Shown one piece after another: positions 9,304-16,229 of a stretch of 64,000 nt of DNA (the first letter of the stretch is position 1; each line of letters starts with the position of its first letter). The stretch spans positions 191,001 to 255,000 of the forward strand of contig NZ_FXDJ01000008.1 in NCBI RefSeq assembly GCF_900178525.1, read 5' to 3'. Position numbers and translations under genes: made by a program. Source of the stretch: Massilibacteroides vaginae. Lineage in GTDB: Bacteria; Bacteroidota; Bacteroidia; Bacteroidales; Tannerellaceae. Under the pieces are notes generated by a model. That model searched no databases. It was not told where the DNA came from and was given only the letters and a program-made list of their open reading frames with translations.

Positions 9304-11103
9304 TTAGTAATAAGTTAGCCCATTTCCTAATAATTCTCCACTTTCGCTATATATATCAAACAAATGATCTTCACGTTCGAAAGCTCGTCCGCTTTCACTT
9401 CGGCCAACTGTAATGTATTTGCATGGAATTATTTCTTCAGCTTTATCATTAATTGCGCCATAACGTTTCGTGACTTTGTTTGTGACGATTCTTAGCTTAC
9501 CAAAGCTCATTTTAAAATCATACAATTCCATTTTCCGTTCGATTCTTTTTTCTGATTCTTTCAAATCACAGGAAATTAATAACCGTACGACCTCTTCCGT
9601 GATAGTAATGTTCTTTGCTTTAGTAAAGTCTTTTTTTGCTCCGTCAAAGTCAAATGTATTCATTTTTTCTTTACCTGAAGCAATAAGATTCTTATAAATT
9701 ATTTCATTCTCTGCAATCGACGATTCTAAAGACGCATTATCCTCGTTGTGTCCGGTAATAGGCTGAGTTTCTTTTTCTGTTTGCAAAGGAGTGCTTGTTA
9801 TTATTTCCTCCTCTTTCTCTACTCTTGTTTCCGGTATTACTTCTTGGATTTGCTCAATCTCCTCAGGTTTATTTTGCGGCAAGTCTTCTTCAACTACTGT
9901 TGTTTCATTATTTTCTACAGGTAAAGGGATATCTACCGGCAAATTGTCATCTGTTTCAAGGTTTCTCTGCACATTAGCATGCCCTTCCTGCGCGAAATTT
10001 TTCTGAAAAACATAAGATATAGCAGAAAAAACCACCGTGGAGAAAATAACGATAAAAGTTAGTAAAAGTGCTTTTTTCGTTTTTTGAACGGGTGTCAAAA
10101 CAGGTGTCTTCGTTTTTACTTCTTTGTTTGTCGGTAATAATACGGTTTCGTCTTCAGTCTTTTCATAAGTTTCCTGAAGCGTATTTTTTTCCAAAGGTTC
10201 CTCCGGGGGAATATCCAATGCATTCAGCATGTCTGCGGCACACTGAAAACGATTTTCCGGAATGATTTCCATAGCTTTCAGAATGGCAGCTTCTGTTTTG
10301 GGTGTGATTTCCGGATTAATCTCCGAAGGTTTAATAAGCGGACGGGTAGCTCTTAATATCGACTCGGTAGGCACTTTTCCTGTAATCAGATTATACATTG
10401 TAGCACCCAAGGAATATATATCGGGACAAGGAGAAAATGTTTGCGTCCCTTCATCATCGTATTGCTCGATTGAGGCAAACCCTTTAGAGAGAGTAAGCAT
10501 AGTCGTACTTGTCTCCTGCGAAGCAATATCGTATCGTTTACTTACACCGAAATCAATCAGGCGGGCGTTATCATTTTTGTCAATCAGAATATTACTGGGT
10601 TTAATATCCAGGTGCAGGATGCTGTTCTGATGAACAAACGACAAGGCCTCCCCTATCTGACGAGTGTATTTAAGTGTCTTGTTTTCAGACAATACGCCAT
10701 TATTATCCAGCATATATTTCAAGGAACATCCGGAAATGTATTCCATAACAATATAAGCTGTATTGTTTTCCTCGAAAACTTCTAATACATTAACAATATA
10801 AGGATGACTTACATCGGATAATATCTTTGCCTCTTTGATTAGTTTTTCCTTAAACTTGGAAAAAAGAATCTTTCCTGTTTCAGAATGAACCTTAACCGCA
10901 TTTGTTTCCTTATCACGATAACAGTAGTCTTTAAAGAAGTATTCCTTAATACATACAGGAATTTCAGTAGTTAATGCGCCTAACGGACCTTTTACTTCCG
11001 TAAACCACACACCATTGTAAGTTATGCCAAAACCTCCTTGGCCAACTACGTGTTTTAATTTAAATTTCCCTTTTTGAAGTATATATCCGTTAGGAAGATC
11101 CAT
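9304..11103 (-). CDS. Membrane Ser/Thr protein kinase (Hanks type)
   Basis: 599 residues. The cytoplasmic kinase domain covers about 7-295: glycine loop GQGGFG (21-26), ATP-binding Lys53 (VCIKEY), helix-C Glu91, catalytic loop HLDIKPSN (164-171) with Asp166, and DFG (184-186). The usual HRD Arg is Leu165, so it lacks the arginine that couples many kinases to activation-loop phosphorylation, although the activation loop is rich in Ser/Thr. One transmembrane helix (344-366) follows a Pro/Thr/Glu-rich linker. The extracytoplasmic part has an acidic linker, a TPR-like helix pair (YKNLIASGKEKM onward) and a WG-repeat-like motif (RYGAINDKAEEIIPCKY). The PP2C gene lies 36 bp upstream and FHA genes before it, giving a kinase-phosphatase-reader set. 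Confidence 0.93.
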   Translation of the reverse strand: MDLPNGYILQKGKFKLKHVVGQGGFGITYNGVWFTEVKGPLGALTTEIPVCIKEYFFKDYCYRDKETNAVKVHSETGKILFSKFKEKLIKEAKILSDVSHPYIVNVLEVFEENNTAYIVMEYISGCSLKYMLDNNGVLSENKTLKYTRQIGEALSFVHQNSILHLDIKPSNILIDKNDNARLIDFGVSKRYDIASQETSTTMLTLSKGFASIEQYDDEGTQTFSPCPDIYSLGATMYNLITGKVPTESILRATRPLIKPSEINPEITPKTEAAILKAMEIIPENRFQCAADMLNALDIPPEEPLEKNTLQETYEKTEDETVLLPTNKEVKTKTPVLTPVQKTKKALLLTFIVIFSTVVFSAISYVFQKNFAQEGHANVQRNLETDDNLPVDIPLPVENNETTVVEEDLPQNKPEEIEQIQEVIPETRVEKEEEIITSTPLQTEKETQPITGHNEDNASLESSIAENEIIYKNLIASGKEKMNTFDFDGAKKDFTKAKNITITEEVVRLLISCDLKESEKRIERKMELYDFKMSFGKLRIVTNKVTKRYGAINDKAEEIIPCKYITVGRSESGRAFEREDHLFDIYSESGELLGNGLTYY

Positions 11104-11139
11104 ACCTTTACTGACATTTAACAGTCAAAAGTACGTTTT

Positions 11140-11943
11140 TTAAATCAAAGAATAAAAGAAAGACCGAATATTTTCTGTTACTGTTCTATTGTCACGCACA
11201 TTATTAATCGGGATAATATAGAACGAAAAATTATCTTTCGTTTTTCCATTACATTTTTCAATAATCCTATCTTTACAATTTTCCGGCTCATGTGTTCCAT
11301 CAAATAAGGCACAGAGTTCATCATCATCAAACTGTTCCAGCACTCCGTCGGAACACAGAAAAAGGAAATCGCCTCCCTGAATATCAGTTAATACAGTTAC
11401 ATCCGCTTCCGTAGGATTTGCACTTCCTTGTATTGCCCGCAAAATTACATTGCGTTGCGGATGAGTTCGCATATCCTCTTTTTTTATCGTATTCAGCTTA
11501 TAAAGGGAATTAACGAGTGAGTGATCTTCAGTTTGGTGTAAAATCTGTCCTTTGCGGAACTGATATATGCGGCTATCTCCCACATGGGCAACAACTACCC
11601 CTTTGTTGCCAATGTAAACCATGGCTAAGGTAGTGGCCATACCCGAAGCAGACGGGTTGTTAATTATATATTCCTGAAAATGAGCTTCAGTAAACCGGAT
11701 TGCTTTATTAATTATCTCAGAATTTACATCTCCTTCGGAAAAGGAAGTCAGATAGGTTTGAAAAAGTTCGCATGCCATAGCACTGGCCACCTCTCCTTTG
11801 CTGGCTCCCCCTACTCCGTCGCAAACAATAAACAATTGCTGATTCGCATTGATTGTTTCCGGATCCGGATATATGGAATCCTCGTTATTCGCTCTCCCGC
11901 CTTTTTCAGAAGCGGCATAAGCTTGTCCTATCGTTATATGCAT
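11140..11943 (-). CDS. PP2C-family Ser/Thr protein phosphatase
   Basis: 267 residues, a soluble single-domain PPM phosphatase. Metal-binding motifs are all present: NNEDS (Glu21/Asp22), DGVGG (Asp42), VAHVGDSRIY (Asp123), CSDGV (Asp199) and the final Asp in TKDNFSFYII. The opening segment GQAYAASEKGGRANNED is typical of phosphatases that reverse bacterial Hanks kinases. It lies between an FHA gene (11 bp upstream) and the kinase gene, so it very likely dephosphorylates that kinase and its substrates. The extra C-terminal stretch of about 20 residues has no known motif. Confidence 0.94.
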   Translation of the reverse strand: MHITIGQAYAASEKGGRANNEDSIYPDPETINANQQLFIVCDGVGGASKGEVASAMACELFQTYLTSFSEGDVNSEIINKAIRFTEAHFQEYIINNPSASGMATTLAMVYIGNKGVVVAHVGDSRIYQFRKGQILHQTEDHSLVNSLYKLNTIKKEDMRTHPQRNVILRAIQGSANPTEADVTVLTDIQGGDFLFLCSDGVLEQFDDDELCALFDGTHEPENCKDRIIEKCNGKTKDNFSFYIIPINNVRDNRTVTENIRSFFYSLI

Positions 11944-11954
11944 ATAAATAACAT

Positions 11955-12467
11955 TTATGCTTTAAATCGAAGACTGGTCCTGCCTATCACGATTTCATCA
12001 TTATCATGCAACACGACCACCTCTCCGGCTTCAAGGTAATTGTTATTATATAACGTACGATTTTTACTGTTATTGTCAGAAAGATAGTGTTTATATCCTC
12101 CTTTTAAATCTTTTTTTACTTCTATGCTGATGTGACTGCGACTCATTAACTTGTCGGTTGTTTCTATGGGAAAAGTAACGCCTGATGTGGCGGATTTTCG
12201 ACCAATCGTAATCAGCCCTTCATGCAAAGGGATCGTTTGTTCGGTAGTACCTGCATCTGCAGTTACAACAATAACACCCAATCCGGTTTTTATTGGCGTT
12301 AATAAAACCGTATCAGATGTATTATCCCCACTTTCTTCCGTGTTAAGAAGAGAAACAGGGATCGACTTTTTGCACTTCGGACATTTAAATGATTTTATTC
12401 CCTCCGGCAATTTGGTCTCATCAACTTTCAGGCCTACCTGACAGTATGGACACTTCAGCGAAATCAT
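11955..12467 (-). CDS. Zinc-ribbon/FHA domain protein
   Basis: 170 residues. Residues 1-36 form a zinc ribbon with Cys6, Cys9, Cys29 and Cys32 (CPYC and CPKC), like the MJ0042-type finger. After a Ser/Thr-rich linker, residues of about 79-170 form an FHA domain with the phosphothreonine-binding residues GR (89-90), SRSH (109-112) and a variant NSKNRT loop in place of NxNGT. FHA domains read phosphothreonine on partner proteins, so a phosphorylated form of the neighbouring kinase or another operon product is the likely ligand. The start overlaps the stop of the acidic small protein by 4 bp. Confidence 0.9.
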   Translation of the reverse strand: MISLKCPYCQVGLKVDETKLPEGIKSFKCPKCKKSIPVSLLNTEESGDNTSDTVLLTPIKTGLGVIVVTADAGTTEQTIPLHEGLITIGRKSATSGVTFPIETTDKLMSRSHISIEVKKDLKGGYKHYLSDNNSKNRTLYNNNYLEAGEVVVLHDNDEIVIGRTSLRFKA

Positions 12468-12715
12468 AACATCACAGAAATATCTGTGTCATCAATTATT
12501 ATATCTGAAGAAATGATATCTGTCATATCCGAATCAGCCAGCATGATTGTATCATCTGCCAAGGTAATAAAATCTCCTTCCATAGCATCACCGTCTAAAG
12601 TAACGGCAGCGAATAAATCTCCATCATGATCAATATCAATGATCACAGCATCGCTTTGCATGCTTTCCACATCATTGTCTATTGTGACGAACGTGTATTC
12701 TGTATCTTTCCGCAT
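12464..12715 (-). CDS. Small highly acidic protein of unknown function
   Basis: 83 residues with 20 Asp and 3 Glu against 1 Lys and 1 Arg (plus one His). The sequence alternates short hydrophobic pairs with Asp-Gly, Asp-His or Ser-Asp (IDIDHDGDLFAAV, LADDTIMLADSDM), suggesting a beta-rich acidic scaffold or a metal-binding repeat, but no known domain is recognised. A real gene is supported by the 4-bp ATGA overlap with the FHA gene and by a promoter-like box upstream. Its several Thr and Ser residues beside Asp could be kinase targets read by the adjacent FHA protein (inference only). Confidence 0.72.
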   Translation of the reverse strand: MRKDTEYTFVTIDNDVESMQSDAVIIDIDHDGDLFAAVTLDGDAMEGDFITLADDTIMLADSDMTDIISSDIIIDDTDISVML

Positions 12716-12811
12716 AACAATATGTATTATATCTGTTACAAAACTATGAAAAGTTATTGATTAAATAGTTTAGATTTTCTTGCTAATAATCAAAGGGTTG
12801 GAATTCTTGTA

Positions 12812-12819
12812 CAAAAGTA
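12812..12819 (-). promoter_or_regulatory. Possible internal -7 box in the signalling cluster
   Basis: The minus strand reads TACTTTTG in the 125-bp gap between the first FHA gene and the acidic-protein gene, the only sizeable gap in the cluster. Transcription would start near 12805. The -33 element is not at standard spacing, so this is tentative. If real, the cluster has two transcripts. Confidence 0.4.
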
Positions 12820-12840
12820 GGGCTTTCGGACACAAAACCT

Positions 12841-13488
12841 TTATTCTTTTGCCCACTTCGCTTTACAGGCAGGACACTGTTTCTTGTTTACCAAAGATTC
12901 CCAGGGAATTTCACCAAGAAAGGCGCCGCATTTGGGGCACACATAGTTAATTTTGAAGTTATCGGCCAGTATTTGGAGCTGTAAAGGGACTTTCGAAGCT
13001 TGTTTGGCTCCTAAATAGATACCTATTGTGGGGGCCAGAATGGTAATAAACAAACTGATTCCGAACATTTCGGGGCTGCCTTTTCCAAGAAAGCCGATTG
13101 TAACCCCTATCACTCCGGGCAAAGCAAAAGGAAGAGACTGGAATAACCTGGTTTTTAATTGGTTAGACGACTGTATCTTTACTTTTGCTTCAGTGTAAGT
13201 TTTGTAGATTTCTTTTAGTTTTCCAAACTCTTCACTGTAGTCGTTATTCGCATGCAGAAGCTCTTTCAGTGAATAAGTATCACTATTTCCAAACCTAATC
13301 CGGTCTGATGCAATTATATTCTTTTTCAGAATCTGAACATCATTAACAAAAGTTCCGTTTGTTGAATTTAAGTCTTCCAATATCCACCCTGATGATCCTT
13401 CGGAACACAAACGGGCATGCGTACGACTGACAGACGAGTTGCCTATCACCATATCATTTTCCGCTGCTTTGCCAATGTTTACAATCAT
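12841..13488 (-). CDS. FHA domain membrane protein with C-terminal zinc ribbon
   Basis: 215 residues. Residues 1-75 form an FHA domain: GK at 6-7 (Lys replaces the common Arg), SRTH (21-24) and LNSTNGTFVN (40-49). A helical linker (about 80-115) leads to two transmembrane segments (about 119-136 and 142-161). The C-terminus is a zinc ribbon with CPKC (184-187) and CPAC (205-208). It mirrors the other FHA protein of the locus, in which the zinc ribbon comes first. The start overlaps the LytTR gene by 4 bp. It probably holds phosphothreonine-marked partners at the inner membrane (inference). Confidence 0.88.
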   Translation of the reverse strand: MIVNIGKAAENDMVIGNSSVSRTHARLCSEGSSGWILEDLNSTNGTFVNDVQILKKNIIASDRIRFGNSDTYSLKELLHANNDYSEEFGKLKEIYKTYTEAKVKIQSSNQLKTRLFQSLPFALPGVIGVTIGFLGKGSPEMFGISLFITILAPTIGIYLGAKQASKVPLQLQILADNFKINYVCPKCGAFLGEIPWESLVNKKQCPACKAKWAKE

Positions 13489-13865
13489 TCTTCGCTACCG
13501 GGTTTATTCATTTCTTTCTCCAACGAATCCTTCAATACTTTTAAAGGTTCTTTTGAAACGATTAATTCTCGCGGCTTCCCGTCACTAGACAGTAGTAGTA
13601 GTTTTTGCTTTGGTAAGTTAATTTGTAATATATGATTCTTATTTATTATATGACTTTTCCCCACTCGGATTAAAATATTATTACTTCCGGATACTTGTTT
13701 TTCCAAAATATCTTCAATTTTACCAATATTTATAGCAAAGGTAAACTGAATACCGTTCGATAAATAAAGTTTTGTGTAATTCCGGTCTGCCTCAAAAAAA
13801 AGTATTTGTCCTATTTTTATCCGCAACAACTCATCTCTTGTCTTAATAATCAGATATCGCTCCAT
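13485..13865 (-). CDS. LytTR-family DNA-binding protein without receiver domain
   Basis: 126 residues, almost entirely one LytTR domain: RIKIGQILFFEADRNYTKLYLSNG, then RVGKSHIINKNHI near the middle, as in LytR/AlgR-type regulators. There is no N-terminal receiver, so it is not a conventional response regulator and must be controlled another way, perhaps by protein contact with the FHA protein encoded immediately downstream (4-bp overlap). It is the first gene of the long minus-strand cluster and probably regulates it. The C-terminal tail is charged. DNA targets are unknown. Confidence 0.88.
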   Translation of the reverse strand: MERYLIIKTRDELLRIKIGQILFFEADRNYTKLYLSNGIQFTFAINIGKIEDILEKQVSGSNNILIRVGKSHIINKNHILQINLPKQKLLLLSSDGKPRELIVSKEPLKVLKDSLEKEMNKPGSEE

Positions 13866-13901
13866 TTTGTTGGATAATTCTTATTAGATTCAAACTAATT
13901 A

Positions 13902-13909
13902 CAAATTTA
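13902..13909 (-). promoter_or_regulatory. -7 box upstream of the LytTR-led operon
   Basis: The minus strand reads TAAATTTG (TAnnTTTG), 36 bp before the LytTR start codon. No convincing -33 TTTG is seen, which fits an activated promoter but does not prove it. Confidence 0.5.
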
Positions 13910-13987
13910 GCTTTTTAAAACTTAATGGCAAAATCAATAACGATAATTACAATTCATTCTAAAAATGTATTGGTTATTTTCCCCCTT

Positions 13988-14149
13988 ATATCCTTTATTA
14001 AAATAAATATATCCTTTCTTTTTCTTTTTCTACAATTGTGGAAAAACAGTTCTATAGCTGTAGAAAAACTTTTCTATAGTTGTGGTAAAGTTTTTCTATA
14101 TATATGGAAAAAGGAAAATATCCTTTATATAAACTGAAGTAACCTTTAT
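13988..14149 (-). repeat. Composite repeat: 21-bp array split by four 22-bp palindromes (copy B1)
   Basis: The 336-bp gap between divergent genes holds this element. Reverse-complement cores ATATCCTTT(AT) start at 13988, 14009, 14118 and 14139: each pair is 21 bp apart and the middle pair 109 bp apart (21 + 4 x 22). The centre, 14025-14112, is four 22-bp units beginning at 14025, 14047, 14069 and 14091, each close to TTTTTC-N10-GAAAAA with an inner CTAYAGYTGTRG-like dyad. Each unit can fold into a hairpin or cruciform. Five bases separate the palindromes from the cores on each side. Nothing coding is seen. Function is unknown. Confidence 0.85.
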
Positions 14150-14169
14150 TCTAATTTAAATATTCTTCT

Positions 14170-14177
14170 TATTTTTG
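14170..14177 (+). promoter_or_regulatory. -7 box of the acyltransferase gene
   Basis: TATTTTTG matches TAnnTTTG. It contains the alternative TTG start at 14175, which supports the ATG at 14202 as the true start. Confidence 0.5.
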
Positions 14178-14201
14178 AGCGCAATTAATTACAAAGTGAG
14201 T

Positions 14202-14933
14202 ATGCAAAAATTGATTTCTTATCCATTATCTATTATATATTATCTGCTGTTTGGAGCTACGTTAGTTATCTTTCACCCTATACAATGGGTTTGTTTTAAT
14301 ATTTTCGGTTATCAGGCTCATAAGAAAAGTGTCGATGCGCTCACTTTTTTTCTGGTTGCCAACACCTATGTTTTAGGAACGAGGTATAAAATTGAGCATC
14401 CGGAAAGACTACCCGAGGGAGTGCCGTTAATAATCGCGGCAAATCACCAAAGCCTGTACGATATAACCGCTTTGGGTTGGTTTTTACGAAAAGTCCATCC
14501 TAAATTTATCAGTAAAATAGAATTGGGCAAGGGGATTCCCAGTATTTCGTATAATCTGAATCACGGTGGTTCTGTATTGATTAACCGTAAAGATGCTAAG
14601 CAATCGTTGTCTGCGATTAAACAGATGGCAGAATACATTGAAACCAATAAACGATCGGCAATTATATTTCCGGAAGGAACAAGAAGTTTGACGGGCAAGC
14701 CAAGACCATTTGCGGAAAACGGTTTGAAAATACTCTGCAAGTACGCTCCATCGGCTTATATGGTTCCCGTAACGATAAATAATTCATGGAAAATGACCCG
14801 TTGGGGCAGCTTTCCTATGGGATTGGGTAATAAGCTGACGCTAACTATTCACGAGCCTTTCCCTATTAAAGAAATGCCGTTTGAAACCGTTTTCAAAAGA
14901 ACAGAACAGGCCGTAACCGAAGCGATTATATAA
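14202..14933 (+). CDS. plsC: 1-acyl-sn-glycerol-3-phosphate acyltransferase family protein
   Basis: 243 residues from the ATG, which follows an AAAGTGAG ribosome site. It should transfer an acyl chain to lysophosphatidic acid in phospholipid synthesis. The catalytic NHQSLYD motif (His82, Asp87) and FPEGTRS (156-162) are both present. A hydrophobic N-terminal segment (about 8-32) anchors it to the inner membrane. The longer reading frame starting with TTG at 14175 runs through the promoter box and is rejected. It stands alone, 63 bp before the men operon, which has its own promoter. Several acyltransferases share these motifs, so the exact acceptor is an inference. Confidence 0.88.
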   Translation: MQKLISYPLSIIYYLLFGATLVIFHPIQWVCFNIFGYQAHKKSVDALTFFLVANTYVLGTRYKIEHPERLPEGVPLIIAANHQSLYDITALGWFLRKVHPKFISKIELGKGIPSISYNLNHGGSVLINRKDAKQSLSAIKQMAEYIETNKRSAIIFPEGTRSLTGKPRPFAENGLKILCKYAPSAYMVPVTINNSWKMTRWGSFPMGLGNKLTLTIHEPFPIKEMPFETVFKRTEQAVTEAII

Positions 14934-14953
14934 ATTTTCCGGGATAATATTAG

Positions 14954-14981
14954 TATATTTGTATTATCTATAGCAGATAAT
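14954..14981 (+). promoter_or_regulatory. Promoter -7 box and leader hairpin of the men operon
   Basis: TATATTTG (14954-14961) matches the -7 consensus. One base later comes a perfect inverted repeat, ATTATCT (14963-14969) and AGATAAT (14975-14981) with a 5-nt spacer, located where transcription should begin. It could be an operator or a 5'-end hairpin of the mRNA. The ATG follows at 14997. Confidence 0.5.
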
Positions 14982-14996
14982 TTAAAAGAGATTGGT

Positions 14997-16229
14997 ATGA
15001 AATACAAACTATTAGTTCTTGATGTAGATGGTACATTAGTGAACAGTGAAAAAGAAATCTCCAAGCAAACGTTAGCGACTCTTCTTAAAGTTCAACACAT
15101 GGGAGTACGCATTGTTTTGGCTTCCGGTCGTTCAACATACGGTTTGCGTCATTTGATAGAAGCGTTGGAACTTAAAAATCATGGAGGCTATATTCTGTCT
15201 TATAACGGGGGGCAAGTAATCGATATAAAAAATAATGAAGTTTTATTTGAAAAAAGAATAGACCCCCAACAGATTCCTTATCTGGAAAAAAAAGCGTTGA
15301 AAAACGGCTTCGGAATTTTTACTTATCATAAAAATAAAATCATCACTTCTACACCGGACAATAAGCATATTCAGCATGAAGCTAAATTGAATGGGATGGA
15401 CATCGTAACGGTAGATAATTTCTCCGAAGCGGTTACTTTCTCTCCTTGCAAATGTGTTTTAGTTAGTGACGACGAACAGGCTTTGGTTGGTTTGAAAGAC
15501 CATTGGCGTAAACGTTTGGCCGGTGTGTTGGATGTATATCGTTCTGAGCCATTCTTTCTGGAGGTAGTGCCGGAGTTTATTGATAAAGGAAATACGCTGG
15601 GTGTTTTAATTCAGAAGTTAGGATTAGGCGAAGAAGAAGTAATGGCAATTGGTGACGGACGCCGGGATTTCTCCATGATTCAGCTTGCCGGTTTGGGTGT
15701 TGCGATGGGTAACGCTCAGAAATCTATTCAGGCTTGTGCCGATTATGTAACGGAGAGTAACGACAACGATGGTGTGGCGTTGGCTGTCCAAAAGTTCATC
15801 ATCTCGGAAGTTCGTCCGGCGGATATTTCTTTGGATGAGTTGAATTCCGGTAGCCGGCATGCACTTATCGGTAATTTAGGGATTCAATACATCTATGCTT
15901 CGAGCACACGAATTGAAGCAACAATGCCCGTAGATAAACGTACCCGACAGCCATTCGGCATTTTGCACGGAGGGGCTACTCTGGCACTTGCGGAAACCGT
16001 AGCCGGACTGGGTTCCATGGTTATTTGCCAACCGGATGAGATTATTGTCGGTATGCAGGTTAGTGGTAATCACATGTCTTCCGCACACGAAGGTGATACG
16101 GTGCGCGCAGTGGGAACGATCATTCATAAAGGCAGATCATCTCATGTTTGGAATGTGGATGTTTTTACATCGACAAACAAACTGGTTTCTTCTATCCGTG
16201 TTGTAAATAGTGTTTTGAAAAAGAAATGA
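14997..16229 (+). CDS. Fusion of Cof-type HAD hydrolase and hotdog thioesterase (putative DHNA-CoA hydrolase)
   Basis: 410 residues in two domains. Residues 1-268 are a HAD-IIB (Cof) phosphatase: DVDGT (Asp9, Asp11), LASGRS (Ser43), and GDGRRD (219-224), where the common GDxxND has Arg before the final Asp. Residues of about 278-407 are a PaaI-type hotdog thioesterase: QPFGILHGGATLALAETVAGLGS with HGG at 324-326 and Glu333 as likely catalytic base, then VSGNHMSSAHEGDTVRA. The thioesterase resembles 1,4-dihydroxy-2-naphthoyl-CoA hydrolase, and the next gene, menF, overlaps by 4 bp, so the step after MenB is its probable role. The HAD substrate is unknown. A fusion joining a phosphatase to a menaquinone step is notable. 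Confidence 0.88.
   Translation: MKYKLLVLDVDGTLVNSEKEISKQTLATLLKVQHMGVRIVLASGRSTYGLRHLIEALELKNHGGYILSYNGGQVIDIKNNEVLFEKRIDPQQIPYLEKKALKNGFGIFTYHKNKIITSTPDNKHIQHEAKLNGMDIVTVDNFSEAVTFSPCKCVLVSDDEQALVGLKDHWRKRLAGVLDVYRSEPFFLEVVPEFIDKGNTLGVLIQKLGLGEEEVMAIGDGRRDFSMIQLAGLGVAMGNAQKSIQACADYVTESNDNDGVALAVQKFIISEVRPADISLDELNSGSRHALIGNLGIQYIYASSTRIEATMPVDKRTRQPFGILHGGATLALAETVAGLGSMVICQPDEIIVGMQVSGNHMSSAHEGDTVRAVGTIIHKGRSSHVWNVDVFTSTNKLVSSIRVVNSVLKKK

Noticed and set aside
4604-13865. Type VI secretion regulatory cluster
   Set aside because: Kinase, phosphatase and FHA genes are present, but no structural type VI genes are.
13988-14149. Possible CRISPR array
   Set aside because: There are no unique spacers, the units are contiguous and palindromic, and no cas genes are present.
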